Assembly (NCBI GenBank): GCA_018500015.2
Contig: JAHBAR020000014.1
Coordinates: 1-48,932, forward strand
DNA: 48,932 bases
DNA from: Candidatus Kerfeldbacteria bacterium
Lineage (GTDB): Bacteria; Patescibacteriota; Patescibacteriia; UBA9570; XYC2-FULL-38-9
Direction of reading: 5' to 3'
Shown in pieces: positions 1 to 10,831 of the stretch (position 1 is the first letter of the stretch; each line of letters opens with the position of its first letter). Made by a program: the position numbers and the translations under genes. Under the pieces are notes generated by a model. That model had not been told where the DNA came from. It saw only the letters and a program-made list of their open reading frames with translations, and did no database searches.

Positions 1-2
1 CG

Positions 3-353
3 CAGTATTTGGCAACACGCACGCCGACAGGTGAGCAAACTGTTTTGCAATTTTATAATCCTGGATCAGGTACAAATATATACATCTGTAAAAAAGTGTT
101 TAGTAGCAGTTGCGCAAAAGGAGTGGATCCTTCCTTGCATAGTGACTGGACGGCACTCAATGGCGCTGATGTGTATTTTTCACAAGGATCATTTGATGTG
201 CAGCCAAGCACAGGACAATTTTACACATCAACCACATCCGATAATCCTCAATTGGTTACTGTGCGCATGCAACTTACCTCTCGTGCTGATGTGAGCGCAG
301 AGGCTTCTGCTATCATTCAAACTACCTTAACCCCACGAGTGTATGGTCGCTAA
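3..353 (+). CDS. C-terminal part of a minor pilin / pseudopilin-like protein (truncated by window edge)
   Basis: The reading frame is open to the left edge of the window, so this is the C-terminal piece (about 116 residues) of a longer protein and its start is outside. A TTG at position 9 could be read as a start, but nothing supports it. The visible part is a Ser/Thr-rich, beta-strand-like globular domain with two cysteines (in YICKK and SSCAK) and no membrane segment. Its last 40 residues (VTVRMQLTSRADVSAEAS then a Thr-rich tail) look like the end of PilW/GspJ-type minor pilins. The stop overlaps the next gene by 11 nt, and that gene is a PilX-like pilin, so the two very probably form one minor-pilin operon. 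The assignment rests mainly on context and general character. Confidence 0.55.
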   Translation, partial: QYLATRTPTGEQTVLQFYNPGSGTNIYICKKVFSSSCAKGVDPSLHSDWTALNGADVYFSQGSFDVQPSTGQFYTSTTSDNPQLVTVRMQLTSRADVSAEASAIIQTTLTPRVYGR

Positions 354-1197
354 GCACACAACACAAGAAGGAGCTGTTTTAGTGATATCGTTGCTCATGC
401 TTGCAATGATTTCCAGCATCGGGTTTGTTGTCTCTTCGCTTGTGTACCGCAACGTCACTGTTGAGCGTTCGTATAATGACGCCATCACAGCTTTTTATGC
501 GGCAGAAAGTGGTGTTGAGCGTGCGCTTGATGTGGCAAATGTGCATCGCAAAGCAGCTCAAACTATCGCATCATCGGAAAGCTCTATCGAAAGTTTTGCA
601 ACAAGTAGTAGTACGAAATCGCTCACAAACAGCGATTCACAATACTGGATCGATGCTACTGTCACCGGCGTTGGAGTGACCGCATACCGTGCTCCGGCCA
701 ACCCCTTTTACCAAGTGGAGCTCTACAATCCCGATTCCACTTTTTCTTATTTGGGAGTTGAGTCGCTGCGTTTCAATTGGAATCGTCCGAGCACGTGTTC
801 CGCAACGAATCGTATCGAAGTGTCATTTTTTAAATTTAATAGCACATCTATTGGACGTGCAGACAACCTTGTCTATAAGCAGGTATTTACCTGTGGAAGT
901 GAGGCGGCAGGGCTTGGATACGATTGTCAGGCGACATCCAATTACCCAACAATAAACACAAACTACATTGTTTCCGTCTGGAGTATGGATTGCAGCTTGC
1001 TTGATATAAACACAGTCGCATACGCGGGCGATAATGCTTCCAGCAGTGTTGTGACAATTCCGTCGATTGTGCAATGGTCTGCTGTTGGTACCGGCGATCA
1101 AACGCGTCGTCAGATTACCGCTACAACAAAGTGGGTGCCGAGTGCTTCGGGTTTAGCAGAGTTTGTTCTCTTTGGCGAAACAGCCATTACAAAATAG
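343..1197 (+). CDS. PilX-like type IV pilus minor pilin
   Basis: This 284-residue protein has a short basic/polar leader (MVAKHTTQEG), then a hydrophobic helix of about 25 residues (AVLVISLLMLAMISSIGFVV), then the signature FYAAESGVERAL near residues 49-60. That arrangement (G before the helix, AAESG after it) is characteristic of PilX N-terminal domains. The known role of the family is as a minor pilin incorporated in, or priming, the type IV pilus after prepilin peptidase cleavage. The remaining 220 residues are a Ser/Thr-rich beta-type domain with cysteines that may form disulfides. It overlaps the preceding pseudopilin gene by 11 nt. A perfect palindrome follows the stop codon. The main pilus assembly operon begins about 3 kb downstream on the same strand. 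Confidence 0.75.
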   Translation: MVAKHTTQEGAVLVISLLMLAMISSIGFVVSSLVYRNVTVERSYNDAITAFYAAESGVERALDVANVHRKAAQTIASSESSIESFATSSSTKSLTNSDSQYWIDATVTGVGVTAYRAPANPFYQVELYNPDSTFSYLGVESLRFNWNRPSTCSATNRIEVSFFKFNSTSIGRADNLVYKQVFTCGSEAAGLGYDCQATSNYPTINTNYIVSVWSMDCSLLDINTVAYAGDNASSSVVTIPSIVQWSAVGTGDQTRRQITATTKWVPSASGLAEFVLFGETAITK

Positions 1198-1213
1198 TAA
1201 AGTAACTAAATCT

Positions 1214-1256
1214 ACCCTTTTTGGATTTAATCCAATTGGATTAAATCCAAAAAGGG

Positions 1257-1257
<1 letters not shown>
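1214..1257. terminator. 44-bp perfect palindrome between convergent genes, probable bidirectional terminator
   Basis: ACCCTTTTTGGATTTAATCC, then AATT, then the exact reverse complement of the first arm. Because AATT is itself self-complementary, the whole 44 bp is a perfect palindrome. It fills the gap between the PilX-like gene (stop at 1197, plus strand) and the metallophosphoesterase gene (stop codon starts at 1257, minus strand). A bidirectional terminator is the simplest reading. There is no T-run outside the stem on either side, however, so it is not a textbook intrinsic terminator. Confidence 0.55.
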
Positions 1258-4127
<2,870 letters not shown>

Positions 4128-4130
4128 TTG

Positions 4131-4159
4131 TTGCGCCCATCTTCAAAAGATGGTATAAT
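4131..4159 (+). promoter_or_regulatory. Extended -10 promoter of the type IV pilus operon, with an inverted repeat in the spacer
   Basis: -35 TTGCGC (4131-4136), a 17-bp spacer, and an extended -10 TGGTATAAT (TATAAT at 4154-4159). Transcription should start near 4166, about 35 nt before the pilM ATG. The 17-bp spacer is exactly an inverted repeat, CCATCTTCAAAAGATGG (4137-4153: 7-bp arms, 3-nt loop). This could be a repressor operator, or a weak hairpin ending ligA transcripts. Confidence 0.75.
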
Positions 4160-4200
4160 AATTTCATCCAATTGCAATTTATATACACATACAAAACGTT

Positions 4201-5337
4201 ATGTCATTATTCGGTTCTCATGAGAGTTATCTCGGTATAGACATTGGGAATTCAGCCATTAAAGTGGTTGAATGTGAAAATTTTAAGGGCAAACCAAAGC
4301 TATTAACGTATGGATATGTCGAACAATCGAGCGACATGCTCACATCCAATACGCAAGAGGCAAAAGATGCAATTGTGAAAGCGTTGATAAAGCTTCAAGA
4401 GGCGGCCAAAACCAGCTCACGCAATGCTGTTGCGGCGTTACCGAGCTACACAGTGTTTACCTCTATTATCCGCTTACCCGAGATGCCAAAAAAAGAGTTG
4501 GTTGCTGCTGTACAATGGGAGGCGAAGAAATTTGTACCAATGCCGTTGGAAGAAATGGTTCTTGATTGGAAGATTTTACCTGAACATGAAGTCACCACTG
4601 CTTTTGCAGCCAATCGTAATAGTACCCCAGTGACTATGATGCCGCAGGTGGCACAGCAACAGCAGCAAACCGCAAAAATTGAAGGAGAAAATAAAAAGTA
4701 TTTAAAAATTTTGCTTACTGCAGCTCCAAAAGATTTGGTTGCTCGATACGTCGAAATTTTTCAAGCTGCAAAGCTCAACCTTATCTCCCTTGAAACAGAA
4801 AGTTTTGCGCTCGAACGTTCTTTGATTGGTCGAGACAAATCGGCAATTATGCTTATTGATATTGGCTCTGTTGCAACTACAATAAGCGTTGTTGTTGATG
4901 CTGTTCCGCTTATTAATCGCAGTATTGATACCGGTGGATACACAATCACCAAAGTTATTGCTAGCAGCTTGAATATCGATCTTGATCGTGCTGAGCAATT
5001 TAAACGCGACTTTGGGTTGATGCAAGGAGGTGCAGCTGCAGGTCAAATTCCACAGCGCATCGAAATTCTCATGCAGTCCATTATCAACGAGGTCCGCTAT
5101 GTCCTCAACCTGTATCACAGTCAGGGCAACGGAATGATCGAAAAAATTATTCTTTCTGGTGGTTCGGCATGGTTGCCAAATATCCCACAATACTTTAGTC
5201 AGGTGTTAAACACCAAAGTGTTTATTGGTGATCCATGGGCGCGCATGATGTATCCTGTTGAATTAAAGCCTGTTCTTCAGCAAATTGGACCTCGCTTGGC
5301 AGTCTCTATTGGTTTGGCCATGCGTGAAATTAGCTAA
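4201..5337 (+). CDS. pilM: Type IV pilus assembly protein PilM (actin-like ATPase)
   Basis: This 378-residue protein has the usual PilM length and actin-like fold signatures: an N-terminal phosphate-1 motif (YLGIDIGNSAIKVVE), an internal MLIDIGSVATTISVV segment (phosphate 2), and a C-terminal adenosine-like motif (IILSGGSAWLPNI). In other bacteria PilM is a cytoplasmic ring component that binds the N-terminal tail of PilN and links the motor ATPases to the inner-membrane PilN/PilO complex. It is the first gene of a tight operon; pilN begins 6 nt after its stop. A Gln/Thr-rich insertion near residues 140-160 (VAQQQQQTAK) is a small oddity. No Shine-Dalgarno is seen before the ATG. Confidence 0.95.
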   Translation: MSLFGSHESYLGIDIGNSAIKVVECENFKGKPKLLTYGYVEQSSDMLTSNTQEAKDAIVKALIKLQEAAKTSSRNAVAALPSYTVFTSIIRLPEMPKKELVAAVQWEAKKFVPMPLEEMVLDWKILPEHEVTTAFAANRNSTPVTMMPQVAQQQQQTAKIEGENKKYLKILLTAAPKDLVARYVEIFQAAKLNLISLETESFALERSLIGRDKSAIMLIDIGSVATTISVVVDAVPLINRSIDTGGYTITKVIASSLNIDLDRAEQFKRDFGLMQGGAAAGQIPQRIEILMQSIINEVRYVLNLYHSQGNGMIEKIILSGGSAWLPNIPQYFSQVLNTKVFIGDPWARMMYPVELKPVLQQIGPRLAVSIGLAMREIS

Positions 5338-5343
5338 ATCCAG

Positions 5344-6450
5344 ATGTCTGACAATGTAAATTTCATTCCTGACGATCACCATAAGAAGCCTCAAAAATTT
5401 GAGGAACATATCGAGTACACTGAAGGAGAGAAAAACGAACCGCAGCCGGTAAGCACCTCACTGGTGAATGTTGAGGATGTCGTGAAAAAAACACAATCTT
5501 CTTTTTTGGCATGGCGTATGGCACGTCAAGCCAAACGTGAACAGGTAAAAAAGGAAAAAGAGGAGCGTGAAGCACAAGAGCGCGCTCGTATCATGGCTGA
5601 AGAAAAAGCAAAGGCCGCGCGTACAGCGGTTGAAGAGAAGGCATCTACACAAAAACCACCTATTACTGGGGAAAAACGCAGTGAGCCTGTGCTGAATAAA
5701 AAACCGATCCTTCCGCTTCCTCCTATTTCTCCTGTTGAACGCCCGCATGCGCCAACTATTTCCGCACCTGTTGCTTCGCGCACAGAGCGTCCTCAACCAA
5801 CATCAAAAAAGCAACAAGCGCAAATATTGCCCAACGACCAGATCACATCAGTGAATCTTATCCCTGATTCGTTGATCGAAGATTTAAAGGCGCAAAATCG
5901 TTTACGTGATTTAGGTGTTGTTGCCGGGTTGGTGTGCGTGCTGATTATGACAGCATATTCAGGATTTACGCTCTACGCCCAAAAATTGAATAACGATACA
6001 CACGATATTGTCACCACCATTGGTGAGCTTGACCAACAGATTGCTACCAAAGAAATTTTGCGAAAAGATGCTCAAGCTCAAGCCGACCAGCTTACCGCAG
6101 TGCAAGAGATTGTGAATAGTCATATTGAATGGCTGCCATTTTTTCACTATATAGAACAATGGACATTGCCAACCGTGTTTTATGAAAACGTTTCAGGGTC
6201 TGCAACTTCTGGTGCATTCACTTTTGCCGCCGTCACCTCTGATATTCGCTACGTCACTGAACAGGTTGCTACATTACGTCGCTCTCCTGCTGTACTCTCA
6301 GTAAACACCACATCAGCAACGCAAGCTATCTCTGAACGCACCAACTCAAATACCAACACAACAACATCAACTGTCGTGAATTTTGTATTAACCGTACAGT
6401 TTAAGAGTTCTTTATTTCACGCTGCATCAACGAATGTAAACACACAATAG
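5344..6450 (+). CDS. pilN: PilN-like type IV pilus assembly protein with a long charged cytoplasmic tail
   Basis: This 368-residue protein is nearly twice the usual PilN length. Residues 1-165 are a charged, Pro-rich, low-complexity cytoplasmic region with a likely coiled coil (QAKREQVKKEKEEREAQERA). The PilN core follows: a motif close to the PilN INLLP signature (SVNLIPDSL), one membrane helix (GVVAGLVCVLIMTAYSGFTL), a coiled coil (LNNDTHDIVTTIGELDQQI onward), and a ferredoxin-like periplasmic domain. It ends in an Asn/Thr-rich patch and a beta strand. Position between PilM and a PilO-like protein supports the call. In the known system PilN and PilO heterodimerise across the membrane and PilN binds PilM. 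The long tail may replace or add cytoplasmic contacts. The stop is separated from the next ATG by one nucleotide. Confidence 0.8.
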   Translation: MSDNVNFIPDDHHKKPQKFEEHIEYTEGEKNEPQPVSTSLVNVEDVVKKTQSSFLAWRMARQAKREQVKKEKEEREAQERARIMAEEKAKAARTAVEEKASTQKPPITGEKRSEPVLNKKPILPLPPISPVERPHAPTISAPVASRTERPQPTSKKQQAQILPNDQITSVNLIPDSLIEDLKAQNRLRDLGVVAGLVCVLIMTAYSGFTLYAQKLNNDTHDIVTTIGELDQQIATKEILRKDAQAQADQLTAVQEIVNSHIEWLPFFHYIEQWTLPTVFYENVSGSATSGAFTFAAVTSDIRYVTEQVATLRRSPAVLSVNTTSATQAISERTNSNTNTTTSTVVNFVLTVQFKSSLFHAASTNVNTQ

Positions 6451-6451
6451 T

Positions 6452-7093
6452 ATGAATTTTTCTTTACATTCTCTTATCTCTGCGCTGAATCTCTGGATTG
6501 CTCGTTATTACTACTGGTGTGCAGCAACTGTATGTATTATATGTGTTCTGTTAGGATGGTTTTTGTTTCTACAACCGCAATATCAAAAAATTCAAGGGGC
6601 AGGATTGGTCGATTTACAGACAGCAAATGCAGAGCTGGTAAAACGCCAAACACAATTAGCGGATTTAGATATGATGCAAAAATCATATGAGTCGCTTAAC
6701 GCCGAGCAACTTCGTCAACTGCACTCCGTGCTCCCTACAGACGTTGATGAGATTTCGCTCCTTGCTTCGTTGCAAGCTTTTGCTGACGCATCACGTGCGA
6801 CCATTTTGAGTATTGATGTGGTATTATCAGGCAATGCAGCTCAAGTTGCACAACAAACTCAGCAGCAGAATGCAAATGAAGCCACAACTTCTCAACCGAT
6901 TGTCTCCAATGAGCATGTGCGTATAGCATATATCACTCTCAATATACGTCCTCTCGACTCTACATATGAGGGCTTTAAACAATTTTTGGCTTCGTTGGAT
7001 CATTTTACCCCGGTGCTGAATTTGCAACAGATGACGTATAGTCCGACAACAACAAGTTATGCGTTGCAGCTTGAGACTTATTACGCTGAATAA
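6452..7093 (+). CDS. pilO: PilO-like type IV pilus assembly protein
   Basis: This 213-residue protein has a short cytoplasmic segment, one membrane helix (about residues 22-45, WCAATVCIICVLLGWFLFL), a coiled coil (VDLQTANAELVKRQTQLADLD), then the LHSVLPTDVDEISLLASLQAFADAS region. The latter resembles the PilO pattern in which a conserved Pro-x-x-x-E/D begins the periplasmic ferredoxin-like domain. Sequence similarity is loose, but size, topology and the place directly after pilN fit PilO, which partners PilN in the inner-membrane alignment complex. The gene starts one nucleotide after the pilN stop (TAGTATG), suggesting termination-reinitiation. There is a Gln/Asn-rich spacer at about residues 130-150. 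Confidence 0.75.
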   Translation: MNFSLHSLISALNLWIARYYYWCAATVCIICVLLGWFLFLQPQYQKIQGAGLVDLQTANAELVKRQTQLADLDMMQKSYESLNAEQLRQLHSVLPTDVDEISLLASLQAFADASRATILSIDVVLSGNAAQVAQQTQQQNANEATTSQPIVSNEHVRIAYITLNIRPLDSTYEGFKQFLASLDHFTPVLNLQQMTYSPTTTSYALQLETYYAE

Positions 7094-7095
7094 GT

Positions 7096-8010
7096 ATGGC
7101 ACACAAGAAACACAAATTTATACCACGCAGTCGAGCGGTTCGTATCCGAGAGTTAATTTTATTAGGGCTGTTGTTTGTGTTTGCATTAATAACGGTATAT
7201 GTTTCTTCTTCGCACAGTTCAAAATTTGGTTTGTTGTCAGAGCCTATACGTCAAAATTTTCCTGCGGTAGTGACGCAATTTGAAATCGGGGTATTAGAAC
7301 AGCCTGCATTCTTATCCTTGGATGTGCAGAATGGAAATATTGAAGAGGGCGAACAGTTTGTAGCACAAGTCGAAGATCCTCGTATACCGCCCGACCCCCT
7401 TGAGTTGAATGCTTTTAATACAAACACCGGTACCGCCATTGTGCTGGAGTGGGTAAAGCCAGCGTCATCTCTTGAGTTGTTTATAAATATTTATCGTGCT
7501 GAAAATTCTGGTGTACGGACACGTATCGCAGAGCATGTCGAAGGTACTACATGGATTGATACCTCTGTTACTGCAGAGGCTTCATATACGTATGAGGTCA
7601 GTATAGCGACCCTTGCTGATGAGGTGTGGTATGAGTCAAGCGGTGTTTTGAAGGCTGTGGTAAAAGCGGAGGATACTATTAATCCGTTGCCGCCAACCGA
7701 TGTGGTCATTGTTCCTGATACACTTGATGATGGTACGATTGTGCTCAAAGTTGAGTGGACTCAACCCGAAAACGCTACAGAGGTGAACGTATACCGTTCT
7801 TCTATCTATGGTAATCGTGGTTCACTATTAGGAACTGTACAAACAACAGAGCCGGGCGAGTATATTGATACCAGTGTGATTCCAAATATTCAATATTGGT
7901 ATACATTGGTGAGTGTTGATGCTGCTCAAAATATGTCGAGCTTTGATTTTGTGTTGCCAGCTCCGGGTAACAAAAATCCATTTGATTACACACAAGTGAC
8001 CGGTGAGTAA
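7096..8010 (+). CDS. Membrane-anchored protein with two fibronectin type III-like domains in the pilus operon
   Basis: This 304-residue protein has a basic N-terminus, a single membrane helix (about residues 21-38, ELILLGLLFVFALITVYV), a linker, and then two similar beta-sandwich units at roughly residues 108-195 and 200-290. Each has the FN3-like pattern of a WVKPAS or WTQPEN strand, an IYR or VYR strand, an IDTSV turn and a final Y-x-Y-x-V/L strand. It occupies the place where diderm pilus operons carry the lipoprotein gene pilP, but it does not resemble PilP. It is more likely an envelope protein connecting the pilus machine to the cell wall or surface layer of this probably monoderm-like cell. 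That role is inferred from position. Spacing is 2 nt from the preceding gene and 2 nt to pilB. Confidence 0.7.
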   Translation: MAHKKHKFIPRSRAVRIRELILLGLLFVFALITVYVSSSHSSKFGLLSEPIRQNFPAVVTQFEIGVLEQPAFLSLDVQNGNIEEGEQFVAQVEDPRIPPDPLELNAFNTNTGTAIVLEWVKPASSLELFINIYRAENSGVRTRIAEHVEGTTWIDTSVTAEASYTYEVSIATLADEVWYESSGVLKAVVKAEDTINPLPPTDVVIVPDTLDDGTIVLKVEWTQPENATEVNVYRSSIYGNRGSLLGTVQTTEPGEYIDTSVIPNIQYWYTLVSVDAAQNMSSFDFVLPAPGNKNPFDYTQVTGE

Positions 8011-8012
8011 GT

Positions 8013-9764
8013 ATGACAGCGCAAGAAGTACAACAACTTTTTCAATATCTTCAAGATAAGAAGCTCATGAGTTCTGCGGATGCGCACTCTATCCTTGAGG
8101 AAGCAAATACAAAACATACATCGCCCTTTGATGTGTTGAAAGAGCGTGGGAATATTGAAGAAGAGATATTAACGCAATCTGTCGCAGAGGTGATTCACAT
8201 GCCGTATGTGAATTTGCGTGAAGTGCAGCTCACTCAAGAGGTTATGCACTTGCTTTCACAAGATATTGAATCAAACTACAAAGTAGTTCCGTTTAAGCGT
8301 GTGGGAAGTGATGTCTCTGTTGCTGTGGTCAATCCATACGATTTCAAAGCTATCGAAGCACTCGACTTTATTGCGCGTCGCGACAAACTGAAGATGACAT
8401 ATCACCTTGTCTCAGAGTCGAGCTTTCGTGAAGCGATGAAGCAGTATGGTAATTTGGGCCAAGAGGTTGAGCAGGCGTTGCAAGCGCAAATTGAAGGTGT
8501 CCCAGATGAGCGCCCGTCTTCTGTTGAAGAGTTGAGTGGCGGTGATTCCAATATTGCTAATGCTCCGATCTCAAAGATGGTCGCTGTTATTTTGCGCTAT
8601 GCAGTTGATGGTAGCGCCTCTGATGTGCATATCGAACCAGAGGATGATGCGACCCGCGTTCGTTATCGCGTTGATGGCGTATTGCACACAAGTTTAAAAT
8701 TACCAAAAGCAGTCCATAATGCACTGGTTGCGCGTATTAAAGTGCTTGCTAATTTAAAACTTGATGAAACACGTTTGCCACAAGATGGGCGTTTTCGCAT
8801 GACAATAGACAATCGCTCCGTTGACTTTCGTGTGTCCACGTTTCCGCTTATTGGGAGCGAAAAAGTTGTGCTCCGTATTTTGGACCGCACCGTCGCACTC
8901 GCCACTCTTAATGAACTTGGTTTTCGGTCGCGCGATACTGATGTTATCACTGCGTACACCAACGTACCCAATGGCATGATCTTGGTCACTGGCCCCACAG
9001 GTTCTGGTAAATCCACAACTTTGTATGCTCTTTTACAAATGTTGAACACTGATGAGCGCAATATTGTCACTCTCGAAGATCCTATTGAATATTACATGGC
9101 TGGTATAGCGCAGGCGCAGGTCAATCCTGACATCGGCTTTACGTTTGCCAAAGGCTTGCGCTCTATTTTACGCCAAGATCCAAACGTCATTATGGTTGGT
9201 GAAATTCGCGATCAAGAAACAGCCGAACTTGCTATTCATTCCGCATTGACCGGTCATTTACTCTTTAGTACGTTGCATACCAATGATGCTGCTGGTGCTA
9301 TTCCTCGCTTGATTGATATGGGTGTCGAGCCGTTTTTGATTTCGTCAGCACTCAGTCTTGTGATTGCTCAGCGTTTGGTCCGTCGTGTGTGTGATAATTG
9401 TCGTAAACAGATTACTCTTCCTGTAGAGCTGGAAAGCGAAGTGTTGCTTGCCGTGCAAGACGTATCCAAAGATGTATTGCCTGAGGGTGTGACGCTCAAC
9501 TTGCCGTTGAAGTTGTATAAAGGAGATGGGTGCCAAAAATGTGAGCACACTGGTTACAAAGGTCGTGTAGCCATTGCTGAGTTGCTCGTGGTGAATGACA
9601 CCATCAAAGAGATGATCGTCAACCGTACGGTGAATAGTGTAGCAATGATGCAGCAAGCTCAAAAAGACCAAACCATGATCTCGTTGCGTCAAGACGGTAT
9701 TTTAAAAGCGCTGCAAGGGCTCACAACTATTGAAGAGGTATGGCAAGCAACACTTGAAGGATAA
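8013..9764 (+). CDS. pilB: Type IV pilus extension ATPase PilB (GspE family)
   Basis: This 583-residue hexameric ATPase powers pilus polymerisation at the inner membrane. It has an N-terminal MshEN/GspE-N domain (roughly residues 1-140), the N2 domain with SDVHIEPEDDATRVRYRVDG, Walker A GPTGSGKST (327-335, Lys333), an Asp box (TLEDPIEYYM), Walker B with GEIRD (396-400), a His box (STLHTNDAAGA), and a tetracysteine zinc motif (C460, C463, C507, C510). All catalytic elements are present, in contrast to the next gene. It sits in the middle of the pil operon, 2 nt after the FN3 gene, and ends 5 nt before the PilT-like gene. Confidence 0.97.
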   Translation: MTAQEVQQLFQYLQDKKLMSSADAHSILEEANTKHTSPFDVLKERGNIEEEILTQSVAEVIHMPYVNLREVQLTQEVMHLLSQDIESNYKVVPFKRVGSDVSVAVVNPYDFKAIEALDFIARRDKLKMTYHLVSESSFREAMKQYGNLGQEVEQALQAQIEGVPDERPSSVEELSGGDSNIANAPISKMVAVILRYAVDGSASDVHIEPEDDATRVRYRVDGVLHTSLKLPKAVHNALVARIKVLANLKLDETRLPQDGRFRMTIDNRSVDFRVSTFPLIGSEKVVLRILDRTVALATLNELGFRSRDTDVITAYTNVPNGMILVTGPTGSGKSTTLYALLQMLNTDERNIVTLEDPIEYYMAGIAQAQVNPDIGFTFAKGLRSILRQDPNVIMVGEIRDQETAELAIHSALTGHLLFSTLHTNDAAGAIPRLIDMGVEPFLISSALSLVIAQRLVRRVCDNCRKQITLPVELESEVLLAVQDVSKDVLPEGVTLNLPLKLYKGDGCQKCEHTGYKGRVAIAELLVVNDTIKEMIVNRTVNSVAMMQQAQKDQTMISLRQDGILKALQGLTTIEEVWQATLEG

Positions 9765-9769
9765 TTTTT

Positions 9770-10828
9770 ATGGATACCGCGGAACAACTCATTCTTCAAA
9801 AAATTCTTTCGGCCATGGATACATATCAGGCTTCTGATTTGCATTTGTCGGTTGGTAATCCGCCCATGATGCGCGTGCGTGGTCGCTTGGTTGCCATGCC
9901 TGATCAACAACTGCTGACCCCTGCATTTATCGAAAACGTGGCACTGCTTTGGCTTGATGCCTATTATGCAGAGCTGCTGAAACAGCGCAAAGACGTAGTA
10001 TGTGCTCGAACATTTGAGAACAAACGCAGATTTAAAATTGCTGCATATTATCAACAGAATCATGTGACCGTAACATTGTCACTGATTCCCGTTTCTGTGC
10101 CGCCACTGCAAAATACAGGTTTGCCTCCATTGGCTCAGCGCTTGGCTTTGCTTGACCGTGGATTGGTAATCATCATGGGTCCGTTTGGTTCACACATGCA
10201 GCTGACCGCAGCAAGTTTTATTGAGTATTTTAATCAAACAACCCAGCGTCACATTGTAACTATTGAAAAGCCGGTTGAATATCTTTTTCAAGATAATCAG
10301 TGTGTGATTGAGCAGCGTGAAGTAGGCGTTGATGTGCCAAGTACAGAAGCAGCGCTTGAATCTGCTTTTCATGAAGACGTTGATATTGTTCTGGCTACGT
10401 CAGTTATTACCCCCGCAGCATGGAAGTCTGTCATAGCTTTGGCAAATACCGGCAAATTGGTGTTTGTTTCAGTGCATGCAAATACCATTGTCTCTGTACT
10501 GCAATCAATTGTGCATGATGCTGACCCAGCTGAGCAGACACAGTTGCGTATGGAGCTTGCAACAGCTCTTGGCGGTGTAATTAATCAACGTATAGTGACT
10601 ACAATCACGAGCGAGCTTATGCCTGTTGTGGAGCTGCTCATTCCTAATGATGCTGTGCGCACAATTATTCAAAGCGGCGACTTCATGCAGGTGCAAAATA
10701 TTATTTCAACTTCTCGCGAGGAAGGTATGCGCAGCCTTGATTTTAGTTTACGCATGGCTATCGATGGTGGGCGTATTACCCGCCAAGAAGCTGCTCGACA
10801 CGCAGAAAATCCACGTTTATTTATGTAA
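9770..10828 (+). CDS. pilT: PilT-family protein with destroyed ATPase motifs (pseudo-retraction ATPase)
   Basis: This 352-residue protein has the length and fold pattern of PilT, the pilus retraction ATPase. The N-terminal ASDLHLSVGNPPMMRVRG, the linker RFKIAAYYQQ, DRGLVIIMGP, QREVGVD, and the C-terminal EEGMRSLDFSL region all align by eye. The catalytic motifs are gone. Walker A reads GPFGSHMQ at 137-144 (Lys to Met143, Ser/Thr to Gln144), the Asp box reads IEKPVE (Asp to Lys167), and the Walker B GEMRD region reads TSVIT (210-214). The His-box histidine remains in SVHANT. The frame is open and the fold signatures are kept, so this looks like a maintained non-hydrolysing paralogue rather than a decayed gene. 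It may act as a structural or regulatory subunit. An active PilT, if any, would be elsewhere. Confidence 0.9.
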   Translation: MDTAEQLILQKILSAMDTYQASDLHLSVGNPPMMRVRGRLVAMPDQQLLTPAFIENVALLWLDAYYAELLKQRKDVVCARTFENKRRFKIAAYYQQNHVTVTLSLIPVSVPPLQNTGLPPLAQRLALLDRGLVIIMGPFGSHMQLTAASFIEYFNQTTQRHIVTIEKPVEYLFQDNQCVIEQREVGVDVPSTEAALESAFHEDVDIVLATSVITPAAWKSVIALANTGKLVFVSVHANTIVSVLQSIVHDADPAEQTQLRMELATALGGVINQRIVTTITSELMPVVELLIPNDAVRTIIQSGDFMQVQNIISTSREEGMRSLDFSLRMAIDGGRITRQEAARHAENPRLFM

Positions 10829-10831
10829 CTT

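Noticed and set aside
9770-10828. Frameshift as the cause of lost PilT motifs
   Set aside because: Recognisable PilT sequence continues in the same frame on both sides of each changed motif, so the changes are substitutions.
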